This document shows positions 52,625-63,547 of a DNA stretch of 64,000 bases, piece by piece. The DNA is from Rhytidiadelphus loreus. Its lineage: Eukaryota; Streptophyta; Bryopsida; Hypnales; Hylocomiaceae. The stretch is taken from NCBI GenBank assembly GCA_947034895.1, contig OX344763.1:69769093-69833092 (forward strand), written 5' to 3'. The position numbers and the translations under genes are program-made. Positions within the stretch are counted from its first letter, which is position 1. Each line of letters begins with the position of its first letter. The notes under the pieces are model-generated. The model searched no databases. It was not told where the DNA came from and saw nothing but the letters and a program-made list of their open reading frames with translations.

Positions 52625-54680
52625 ATGAGTTTAGGAAGAAATGCAACTTGCACAAACATGTTTTACCATCTTCTTTACGTGAATTTTCATGACATTATAT
52701 TTTTTTGGACGGTCATTAAGGTCGAGGGCAAGAACTTTGCCCGAATTTTTAGTTTCACACACAAAATCATTCAAAGTGACCACGCAAACGTGCATAATTA
52801 TCCTTTTGAATGCATGAGTTTAGGAAGAAATGCAACTTGCACAAACATGTTTTACCATCTTCTTTACGTGAATTTTCATGACATTATATTTCCTTGGACG
52901 ATCATTAAAGTCGAGGGCAAAAACGTTGCTCAATTTCTATTTTCACGCACAAAATCATTCAAAGTGACCACCCAAACGTGCATAATTATCCTTTTGAATG
53001 CATGAGTTTAAGAAGAAATGCAACTTGCACAAACATGTTTTACCATCTTCTTTACGTGAATTTTCATGACATTATATTTCCTTGGACGGTCATTAAAGTC
53101 GAGGGCAAAAACGTTGCTCAATTTCTATTTTCACGCACAAAATCATTCAAAGTGACCACCCAAACGTGCATAATTATCCTTTTGAATGAATGAGTTTAAG
53201 AAGAAATGCAACTTGCACAAACATGTTTTACCATCTTCTTTACGTGAATTTTCATGACATTATATATTTTTGAACTGTCATTGAAGTTCAGTTTCAAAAT
53301 GGTGCCCGAATTTCTAGTTGCTCGCACAAAATCATTTAAAGTAACCACGCAAACGTGTATATCCTTTTGAATGCATGAGTTTAGGAAGAAATGCAACTTG
53401 CACAAACATGTTTTACCATCTTCTTTACGTGAATTTTCATGACATTATATTTTTTTGCACAGTCATTAAAGTCGAGGGCAAGAACGTTGCCCCAATTTTT
53501 AGTTTCACGCACAAAATCATTTAAAGTAACCACGCAAACGTGTATATCCTTTTGAATGCATGAGTTTAGGAAGAAATGCAACTTGCACAAACATGTTTTA
53601 CCATCTTCTTTACGTGAATTTTCATGACATTATATATTTTTGCACTGTCATTGAAGTTCAGTTTCAAAATGGTGCCCGAATTTCTAGTTGCTCGCACAAA
53701 ATCATTTAAAGTAACCACGCAAACGTGTATATCCTTTTGAATGCATGAGTTTAGGAAGAAATGCAACTTGCACAAACATGTTTTACCATCTTCTTTACGT
53801 GAATTTTCATGACATTATATATTTTTGCACTGTCATTGAAGTTCAGTTTCAAAATGGTGCCCGAATTTCTAGTTGCTCGCACAAAATCATTTAAAGTAAC
53901 CACGCAAACGTGTATATCCTTTTGAATGCATGAGTTTAGGAAGAAATGCAACTTGCACAAACATGTTTTACCATCTTCTTTACGTGAATTTTCATGACAT
54001 TATATATTTTTGCACTGTCATTGAAGTACAGTTTCAAAATGGTGCCCGAATTTCTAGTTGCTCGCACAAAATCATTTAAAGTAACCACGCAAACGTGTAT
54101 ATCCTTTTGAATGCATGAGTTTAGGAAGAAATGCAACTTGCACAAACATGTTTTACCATCTTCTTTACGTGAATTTTCATGACATTATATTTTTTTGGAC
54201 GGTCATTAAGGTCGAGGGCAAGAACTTTGCCCGAATTTTTAGTTTCACACACAAAATCATTCAAAGTGACCACGCAAACGTGCATAATTATCCTTTTGAA
54301 TGCATGAGTTTAGGAAGAAATGCAACTTGCACAAACATGTTTTACCATCTTCTTTACGTGAATTTTCATGACATTATATTTCCTTGGACGATCATTAAAG
54401 TCGAGGGCAAAAACGTTGCTCAATTTCTATTTTCACGCACAAAATCATTCAAAGTGACCACCCAAACGTGCATAATTATCCTTTTGAATGCATGAGTTTA
54501 AGAAGAAATGCAACTTGCACAAACATGTTTTACCATCTTCTTTACGTGAATTTTCATGACATTATATTTCCTTGGACGGTCATTAAAGTCGAGGGCAAAA
54601 ACGTTGCCCCAATTTTTAGTTTCACGCACAAAATCATTCAAAGTGACCACCCAAACGTGCATAATTATCCTTTTGAATGC
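52625..54680. repeat. Block repeated at 1490-bp offset
   Basis: Monomers at 52625, 52814 and 53002 (aactttgcccg 189; 188; 188 with ttaagaaga) match those at 54115, 54304 and 54492. The third is 189 bp in the second copy because its end has been replaced by gttgccccaatttttag. Five 185-bp monomers fill the rest of the first unit (53190-54114). Confidence 0.82.
53375..53559. repeat. Chimeric monomer: FC-class body, type 2 end
   Basis: The body has ttttgcacagtc, gtcgagggcaagaacg and agtttcacgcac like a 189-bp FC-class monomer. The end has catttaaagtaacc and the short cgtgtatatcc of type 2. The switch lies in the shared cacaaaatcatt segment at about 53509-53522. Confidence 0.85.
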
Positions 54681-56936
54681 ATGAGTTTAAGAAGAAATGC
54701 AACTTGCACAAACATGTTTTACCATCTTCTTTACGTGAATTTTCATGACATTATATATTTTTGCACTGTCATTGAAGTACAGTTTCAAAATGGTGCCCGA
54801 ATTTCTAGTTGCTCGCACAAAATCATTTAAAGTAACCACGCAAACGTGTATATCCTTTTGAATGCATGAGTTTAGGAAGAAATGCAACTTGCACAAACAT
54901 GTTTTACCATCTTCTTTACGTGAATTTTCATGACATTATATTTTTTTGCACAGTCATTAAAGTCGAGGGCAAGAACGTTGCCCCAATTTTTAGTTTCACG
55001 CACAAAATCATTCAAAGTGACCACTCAAACGTGCCTAATTATCCTTTTGAATACATGAGTTTAAGAAGAAATGCAACTTGCACAAACATGTTTTACCATC
55101 TTCTTTACGTGAATTTCCATGACATTATATTTTTTTGCACAGTCATTAAAGTCAAGGGCAAGAGCGTTGCCCCAATTTTTAGTTTCACGCACAAAATCAT
55201 TCAAAGTGACCACGCAAACGTGCATAATTATCCTTTTGAATGCATGAGTTTAAGAAGAAATGCAACTTGCACAAACATGTTTTACCATCTTCTTTACGTG
55301 AATTTTCATGACATTATATTTTTTTGCACAGTCATTAATATACAGGGCAAGAACGTTGCCCCAATTTTCAGTTTCACGCACAAAATCATTCAAAGTCACC
55401 ACTCAAACGTGCCTAATTATCCTTTTGAATACATGAGTTTAGGAAGAAATGCAACTTGCACAAACATGTTTTACCATCTTCTTTACGTGAATTTTCATGA
55501 CATTATATTTTTTTGCACAGTCATTGAAGTTGAGGGCAAGAACGTTGCCCCAATTTTTAGTTTCACGCACAAAATCATTCAAAGTGACCACGCAAACGTG
55601 CATAATTATCCTTTTGAATGCATGAGTTTAGGAAGAAATGCAACTTGCACAAACATGTTTTACCATCCTCTTTAGGTGAATTTTCATGACATTATATTTT
55701 TTTGCACTGTCATTGAAGTACAGTTTCAAAACGGTGCCCGAATTTCTAGTTGCTCGCACAAAATCATTTAAAGTAACCACGCAAACGTGTATATCCTTTT
55801 GAATGCATGAGTTTAGGAAGAAATGCAACTTGCACAAACATGTTTTACCATCTTCTTTACGTGAATTGTCATAAAATTATATTTTTCTGCACTGTCATTG
55901 AAGTACAGTTTCAGAACGGTGCCCGAATTTTTAGTTGCACACACAAAATCATTCAAAGTGACCACGCAAACGTGTATATCCTTTTGAATGCATGAGTTTA
56001 GGAAGAAATGCAACTTGCACAAACATGTTTTACCCTCTTCTTTACGTGAATTTTCATGACATTATATTTTTTTGCACAGTCATTCAAGTCGAGGGCAAGA
56101 ACGTTGCCCCAATTTTTAGTTTCACGCACAAAATCATTCAAAGTGACCACGCAAACGTGCATAATTATCCTTTTGAATGCATGAGTTTAAGAAGAAATGC
56201 AACTTGCACAAACATGTTTTACCATCTTCTTTACGTGAATTTTCATGACATTATATTTTTTTGCACAGTCATTGAAGTCGAGGGCAAGAACGTTGCCCCA
56301 ATTTTTAGTTTCACGCACAAAATCATTCAAAGTGACCACGCAAACGTGCATAATTATCCTTTTGAATGCATGAGTTTAAGAAGAAATGCAACTTGCACAA
56401 ACATGTTTTACCATCTTCTTTACGTGAATTTTCATGACATTATATTTTTTTGCACAGTCATTAAAGTCGAGGGCAAGAACGTTGCCCCAATTTTTAGTTT
56501 CACGCACAAAATCATTCAAAGTGACCACGGAAACGTGCATAATTATCCTTTTGAATGCATGAGTTTAAGAAGAAATGCAACTTGCACAAACATGTTTTAC
56601 CATCTTCTTTACGTGAATTTTCATGACATTATATTTTTCTGCACAGTCATTAAAGTCGAGGGCAAGAACGTTGCCCCAATTTTTAGTTTCACACACAAAA
56701 TCATTCAAAGTAACCACGCAAACGTGCCTAATTATCCTTTTGAATACATGAGTTTAGGAAGAAATGCAACTTGCACAAACATGTTTTACCATCTTCTTTA
56801 CGTGAATTTTCATGACATTATATTTTTTTGCACAGTCATTAAAGTCGAGGGCAAGAACGTTGCCCCAATTTTTATTTTCAGGTACAAAATCATTCAAAGT
56901 GACCAACCAAACGTGCCTAATTATCCTTTTGAATGC
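54681..56936. repeat. 12-monomer block, copy 2 (2256 bp)
   Basis: It matches 48507-50762 monomer for monomer at +6174, with the same lengths and private markers. Differences include ctttaggtg at about 55673, gttgtcataaaatt at about 55867, taccctctt at about 56032 and gaccaaccaa after the caggtacaaa monomer. The DNA between the copies is unrelated in order, so this is a dispersed duplication, not a tandem one. Confidence 0.9.
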
Positions 56937-58070
56937 ATGAGTTTAGGAAGAAATGCAACTTGCACAAACATGTTTTACCATCTTCTTTAAGTGAATTTTC
57001 ATGACATTATATCTTTTTGCACAGTCATTAAAGTCGAGGGCAAGAACGTTGCCGCAATTTTTATTTTCAGGTACAAAATCATTCAAAGTGACCAACCAAA
57101 CGTGCCTAATTATCCTTTTGAATGCATGAGTTTAGGAAGAAATGCAACTTGCACAAACATGTTTTACCATCTTCTTTACGTGAATTTTCATGACATTATA
57201 TATTTTTGCACTGTCATTGAAGTTCAGTTTCAAAATGGTGCCCGAATTTTTAGTTTCACGCACAAAATCATTCAAAGTGACCACGCAAACGTGCCTAATT
57301 ATCCTTTTGAATGCATGAGTTTAAGAAGAAATGCAACTTGTACAAACATGTTTTACCATCTTCTTTACGTGAATTTTCATGACATTATATTTTTTTGCAC
57401 AGTCATTGAAGTCGAGGGCAAGAACGTTGCCCCAATTTTTAGTTTCACGCACAAAATCATTCAAAGTGACCACGCAAACGTGCATAATTATCCTTTTGAA
57501 TGCATGAGTTTAAGAAGAAATGCAACTTGCACAAACATGTTTTACCATCTTCTTTACGTGAATTTTCATGACATTATATTTTTTTGCACAGTCATTAAAG
57601 TCGAGGGCAAGAACGTTGCCCCAATTTTTAGTTTCACGCACAAAATCATTCAAAGTGACCACGGAAACGTGCATAATTATCCTTTTGAATGCATGAGTTT
57701 AAGAAGAAATGCAACTTGCACAAACATGTTTTACCATCTTCTTTACGTGAATTTTCATGACATTATATTTTTCTGCACAGTCATTAAAGTCGAGGGCAAG
57801 AACGTTGCCCCAATTTTTAGTTTCACACACAAAATCATTCAAAGTAACCACGCAAACGTGCCTAATTATCCTTTTGAATACATGAGTTTAGGAAGAAATG
57901 CAACTTGCACAAACATGTTTTACCATCTTCTTTACGTGAATTTTCATGACATTATATTTTTTTGCACAGTCATTAAAGTCGAGGGCAAGAACGTTGCCCC
58001 AATTTTTATTTTCAGGTACAAAATCATTCAAAGTGACCAACCAAACGTGCCTAATTATCCTTTTGAATGC
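56937..58070. repeat. 1134-bp 6-mer HOR, full copy
   Basis: Six monomers: tttaagtgaa with ttgccgcaa; a chimeric gaagttcag monomer; three ttaagaaga monomers; one following gaatacatg with caggtacaaa. The unit's last four monomers match 56181-56936 and its first two and a half match 58071-58532, so about two copies exist. The junction of the preceding 12-monomer block lies inside this HOR. Confidence 0.9.
57126..57314. repeat. Chimeric monomer: type 2 body, 189-bp end
   Basis: The body has tatatatttttgcactgtc and gaagttcagtttcaaaatgg of the 185-bp class. From gaatttttagtttcacgcac onward it is ordinary, with cattcaaagtgacc and the full 15-base end, giving 189 bp. It has the opposite polarity to the chimera at 53375. 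A duplicate lies at 58260-58448. Confidence 0.87.
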
Positions 58071-58532
58071 ATGAGTTTAGGAAGAAATGCAACTTGCACA
58101 AACATGTTTTACCATCTTCTTTAAGTGAATTTTCATGACATTATATCTTTTTGCACAGTCATTAAAGTCGAGGGCAAGAACGTTGCCGCAATTTTTATTT
58201 TCAGGTACAAAATCATTCAAAGTGACCAACCAAACGTGCCTAATTATCCTTTTGAATGCATGAGTTTAGGAAGAAATGCAACTTGCACAAACATGTTTTA
58301 CCATCTTCTTTACGTGAATTTTCATGACATTATATATTTTTGCACTGTCATTGAAGTTCAGTTTCAAAATGGTGCCCGAATTTTTAGTTTCACGCACAAA
58401 ATCATTCAAAGTGACCACGCAAACGTGCCTAATTATCCTTTTGAATGCATGAGTTTAAGAAGAAATGCAACTTGTACAAACATGTTTTACCATCTTCTTT
58501 ACGTGAATTTTCATGACATTATATTTTTTTGA
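58071..58532. repeat. 1134-bp 6-mer HOR, partial copy
   Basis: It repeats the start of the preceding unit, including the chimeric monomer at 58260. It then diverges at tttgaacagtc at about 58530 into the caggtacaaa-rich region. Confidence 0.85.
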
Positions 58533-59393
58533 ACAGTCATTAAAGTCGAGGGCAAGAATGTTGCCCCAATTTTCATTTTCAGGTACAAAATCATTCAAAG
58601 TGACCAACCAAACGTGCCTAATTATCCTTTTGAATGCATGAGTTTAGGAAGAAATGCAACTTGCACAAACATGTTTTACCATCTTCTTTACGTGAATTTT
58701 CATGACATTATATTTTTTTGCACAGTCATTAAAGTCGAGGGCAAGAACGTTGCCCCAATTTTTATTTTCAGGTACAAAATCATTCAAAGTGACAAACCAA
58801 ACGTGCCTAATTATCCTTTGGAATACATGAGTTTAGGAAGAAATGCAACTTGCACAAACATGTTTTACCATCTTCTTTACGTGAATTTTCATGACATTAT
58901 ATTTTTTTGCACAGTCATTCAAGTCGAGGGCAAGAACGTTGCCTCAATTTTTAGTTTCACGCACAAAATCATTCAAAGTGACCACGCAAACGTGCATAAT
59001 TATCCTTTTGAATGCATGAGTTTAGGAAGAAATGCAACTTGTACAAACATGTTTTACCATCTTCTTTACGTGAATTTTCATGACATTATATTTTTTTGCA
59101 CAGTCATTGAAGTCGAGGGCAAGAACGTTGCCCCAATTTTTAGTTTCAGGTACAAAATCATTCAAAGTGACCACGCAAACGTGCATAATTATCCTTCTGA
59201 ATGCATAAGTTTAGGAAGAAATGCAACTTGCACAAACATGTTTTACCATCTTCTTTACGTGAATTTTCATGACATTATATTTTTTTGCACAGTCATTAAA
59301 GTCGAGGGCAAGAACGTTGCCCCAATTTTTATTTTCAGGTACAAAATCATTCAAAGTGACAAACCAAACGTGCCTAATTATCCTTTTGAATGC

Positions 59394-59580
59394 ATGAGTT
59401 TAGGAAAAATGCAACTTGTACAAACATGTTTTACCATCTTCTTTACGTGAATTTTCATGACATTATATTTTTTTGCACCGTCATTGAAGTCGAGGGCAAA
59501 ACGTTGCCTCAATTTTTAGTTTCACGCACAAAATCATTCAAAGTGACCACGCAAACGTGCATAATTATCCTTTTGAATGC
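59394..59580. repeat. 187-bp monomer
   Basis: Two separate one-base losses in one monomer: ggaaaaatg for ggaagaaatg in the core, and gggcaaaacg for gggcaagaacg in the hairpin loop. The 6-bp stem is retained. Confidence 0.93.
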
Positions 59581-61470
59581 ATGAGTTTAGGAAGAAATGC
59601 AACTTGTACAAACATGTTTTACCATCTTCTTTACGTGAATTTTCATGACATTATATTTTTTTGCACAGTCATTGAAGTCGAGGGCAAGAACGTTGCCCCA
59701 ATTTTTAGTTTCACTCACAAAATCATTCAAAGTGACCACGCAAACGTGCATAATTATCCTTCTGAATGCATAAGTTTAGGAAGAAATGCAACTTGCACAA
59801 ACATGTTTTACCATCTTCTTTACGTGAATTTTCATGACATTATATTTTTTTGCACAGTCATTAAAGTCGAGGGCAAGAACGTTGCCCCAATTTTTATTTT
59901 CAGGTACAAAATCATTCAAAGTGACCAACCAAACGTGCATAATTATCCTTTTGAATGCATGAGTTTAGGAAGAAATGCAACTTGTACAAACATGTTTTAC
60001 CATCTTCTTTACGTGAATTTTCATGACATTATATTTTTTTGCACAGTCATTGAAGTCGAGGGCAAGAATGTTGCCGCAATTTTTAGTTTCACGCACAAAA
60101 TCATTCAAAGTGACCAGGCAAACGTGCATAATTATCCTTTTGAATGCATGAGTTTAGGAAGAAATGCAACTTGCACAAACATGTTTTACCATCTTCTTTA
60201 CGTGAATTTTCATGACATTATATTTTTTTGCACAGTCATTAAAGTCGAGGGCAAGAACGTTGCCCCAATTTTTATTTTCAGGTACAAAATCATTCAAAGT
60301 GACCAACCAAACGTGCCTAATTATCCTTTTGAATGCATGAGTTTAGGAAGAAATGCAACTTGCACAAACATGTTTTACCATCTTCTTTACGTGAATTTTC
60401 ATGACATTATATTTTTTTGAACAGTCATTAAAGTCGAGGGCAAGAACGTTGCCCCAATTTTTATTTTCAGGTACAAAATCATTCAAAGTGACCAACCAAA
60501 CGTGCATAATTATCCTTTTGAATGCATGAGTTTAGGAAGAAATGCAACTTGCACAAACATGTTTTACCATCTTCTTTACGTGAATTTTCATGACATTATA
60601 TTTTTTTGCACAGTCATTAAAGTCGAGGGCAAGAACGTTGCCCCAATTTTTATTTTCAGGTACAAAATCATTCAAAGTGACCAACCAAACGTGCCTAATT
60701 ATCCTTTTGAATGCATGAGTTTAGGAAGAAATGCAACTTGCACAAACATGTTTTACCATCTTCTTTAAGTGAATTTTCATGACATTATATCTTTTTGCAC
60801 AGTCATTAAAGTCGAGGGCAAGAACGTTGCCCCAATTTTTAATTTCAGGTACAAAATCATTCAAAGTGACCAACCAAACGTGCCTAATTATCCTTTTGAA
60901 TGCATGAGTTTAGGAAGAAATGCAACTTGCACAAACATGTTTTACCATCTTCTTTAAGTGAATTTTCATGACATTATATCTTTTTGCACAGTCATTCAAG
61001 TCGAGGGCAAGAACGTTGCCCCAATTTTTATTTTCAGGTACAAAATCATTCAAAGTGACCAACCAAACGTGCCTAATTATCCTTTTGAATGCATGAGTTT
61101 AGGAAGAAATGCAACTTGCACAAACATGTTTTACCATCTTCTTTACGTGAATTTTCATGACATTATATTTTTTTGCACAGTCATTAAAGTCGAGGGCAAG
61201 AACGTTGCCCCAATTTTTATTTTCAGGTGCAAAATCATTCAAAGTGACAAACCAAACGTGCCTAATTATCCTTTGGAATACATGAGTTTAGGAAGAAATG
61301 CAACTTGCACAAACATGTTTTACCATCTTCTTTACGTGAATTTTCATGACATTATATTTTTTTGCACAGTCATTCAAGTCGAGGGCAAGAACGTTGCCCC
61401 AATTTTTATTTTCAGGTACAAAATCATTCAAAGTGACCAACCAAACGTGCCTAATTATCCTTTTGAATGC
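59394..61470. repeat. 2077-bp 11-mer HOR starting with a 187-bp monomer
   Basis: The unit has one 187-bp and ten 189-bp monomers. Its first six monomers are repeated almost exactly from 61471 (aatgttgccgcaa, gaccaggcaa, ccttctgaatgcataag, tttgaacagtc). The second halves differ. In the first copy several tttaagtgaa/caggtacaaa monomers occupy about 60700-61100. Confidence 0.85.
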
Positions 61471-61657
61471 ATGAGTTTAGGAAAAATGCAACTTGTACAA
61501 ACATGTTTTACCATCTTCTTTACGTGAATTTTCATGACATTATATTTTTTTGCACCGTCATTGAAGTCGAGGGCAAAACGTTGCCCCAATTTTTAGTTTC
61601 ACGCACAAAATCATTCAAAGTGACCACGCAAACGTGCATAATTATCCTTTTGAATGC
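61471..61657. repeat. 187-bp monomer, second copy
   Basis: It carries the same two single-base losses as the copy at 59394, exactly 2077 bp downstream. The only obvious difference is ttgcccc instead of ttgcctc. Confidence 0.93.
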
Positions 61658-63547
61658 ATGAGTTTAGGAAGAAATGCAACTTGTACAAACATGTTTTACC
61701 ATCTTCTTTACGTGAATTTTCATGACATTATATTTTTTTGCACAGTCATTGAAGTCGAGGGCAAGAACGTTGCCCCAATTTTTAGTTTCACGCACAAAAT
61801 CATTCAAAGTGACCACGCAAACGTGCATAATTATCCTTCTGAATGCATAAGTTTAGGAAGAAATGCAACTTGCACAAACATGTTTTACCATCTTCTTTAC
61901 GTGAATTTTCATGACATTATATTTTTTTGCACAGTCATTAAAGTCGAGGGCAAGAACGTTGCCCCAATTTTTATTTTCAGGTACAAAATCATTCAAAGTG
62001 ACCAACCAAACGTGCCTAATTATCCTTTTGAATGCATGAGTTTAGGAAGAAATGCAACTTGTACAAACATGTTTTACCATCTTCTTTACGTGAATTTTCA
62101 TGACATTATATTTTTTTGCACAGTCATTGAAGTCGAGGGCAAGAATGTTGCCGCAATTTTTAGTTTCACGCACAAAATCATTCAAAGTGACCAGGCAAAC
62201 GTGCATAATTATCCTTTTGAATGCATGAGTTTAGGAAGAAATGCAACTTGCACAAACATGTTTTACCATCTTCTTTACGTGAATTTTCATGACATTATAT
62301 TTTTTTGCACAGTCATTAAAGTCGAGGGCAAGAACGTTGCCCCAATTTTTATTTTCAGGTACAAAATCATTCAAAGTGACCAACCAAACGTGCCTAATTA
62401 TCCTTTTGAATGCATGAGTTTAGGAAGAAATGCAACTTGCACAAACATGTTTTACCATCTTCTTTACGTGAATTTTCATGACATTATATTTTTTTGAACA
62501 GTCATTAAAGTCGAGGGCAAGAACGTTGCCCCAATTTTTATTTTCAGGTACAAAATCATTCAAAGTGACCAACCAAACGTGCCTAATTATCCTTTTGAAT
62601 GCATGAGTTTAGGAAGAAATGCAACTTGTACAAACATGTTTTACCATCTTCTTTACGTGAATTTTCATGACATTATATTTTTTTGCACAGTCATTGAAGT
62701 CGAGGGCAAGAACGTTGCCCCAATTTTTAGTTTCACGCACAAAATCATTCAAAGTGACCACGCAAACGTGCATAATTATCCTTTTGAATGCATGAGTTTA
62801 GGAAGAAATGCAACTTGCACAAACATGTTTTACCATCTTCTTTACGTGAATTTTCATGACATTATATTTTTTTGCACAGTCACTAAAGTCGAGGGCAAGA
62901 ACGTTGCCCCAATTTTTATTTTCAGGTACAAAATCATTCAAAGTGACCAACCAAACGTGCCTAATTATCCTTTTGAATGCATGAGTTTAGGAAGAAATGC
63001 AACTTGCACAAACATGTTTTACCATCTTCTTTACGTGAATTTTCATGACATTATATTTTTTTGCACAGTCATTAAAGTCGAGGGCAAGAACGTTGCCCCA
63101 ATTTTTAGTTTCACGCACAAAATCATTCAAAGTGACCACGCAAACGTGCATAATTATCCTTTTGAATGCATGAGTTTAGGAAGAAATGCAACTTGCACAA
63201 ACATGTTTTACCATCTTCTTTACGTGAATTTTCATGACATTATATTTTTTTGCACAGTCATTAAAGTCGAGGGCAAGAACGTTGCCCCAATTTTTATTTT
63301 CAGGTACAAAATCATTCAAAGTGACCAACCAAACGTGCCTAATTATCCTTTTGAATGCATGAGTTTAGGAAGAAATGCAACTTGCACAAACATGTTTTAC
63401 CATCTTCTTTACGTGAATTTTCATGACATTATATTTTTTTGAACAGTCATTAAAGTCGAGGGCAAGAACGTTGCCCCAATTTTTATTTTCAGGTACAAAA
63501 TCATTCAAAGTGACCACGCAAACGTGCATAATTATCCTTTTGAATGC
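61658..63547. repeat. 945-bp 5-mer HOR, two copies built from alternating dimers
   Basis: Units 61658-62602 and 62603-63547 have the same order. Ordinary agtttcacgcac monomers alternate with caggtacaaa monomers, and the fifth has tttgaacagtc. The 378-bp alternation is visible within each unit. The same five-monomer series occurs at 59581-60525. Confidence 0.82.

Larger units (their letters stand above)
44199..56936. repeat. Zone E: mosaic rich in 185-bp type 2 monomers
   Basis: Twenty-six of the 29 type 2 monomers lie here, singly or in runs of up to five (53190-54114). They are mixed with FC-class 189-bp monomers, aactttgcccg monomers and ten 188-bp monomers of a second kind. Many type 2 copies have tatatatttttgcac. 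Several HORs overlap in this zone, and SW-type cttggacggtc with ttttc ends at about 44.9 kb, leaving only ttccttggac relatives. Confidence 0.85.

Noticed and set aside
45712..54896. Many 69-codon open frames on the minus strand, one per 185-bp monomer.
   Set aside because: They appear because the 4-bp deletion and frame change of 185-bp monomers happen to open that strand. They are the same sequence repeated once per monomer, with nothing to support expression.
34584..55991. 185-bp monomers as an unrelated second satellite.
   Set aside because: They share the whole core and phase with the 189-bp monomers and form chimeras with them, so they are a sub-family of the same satellite.
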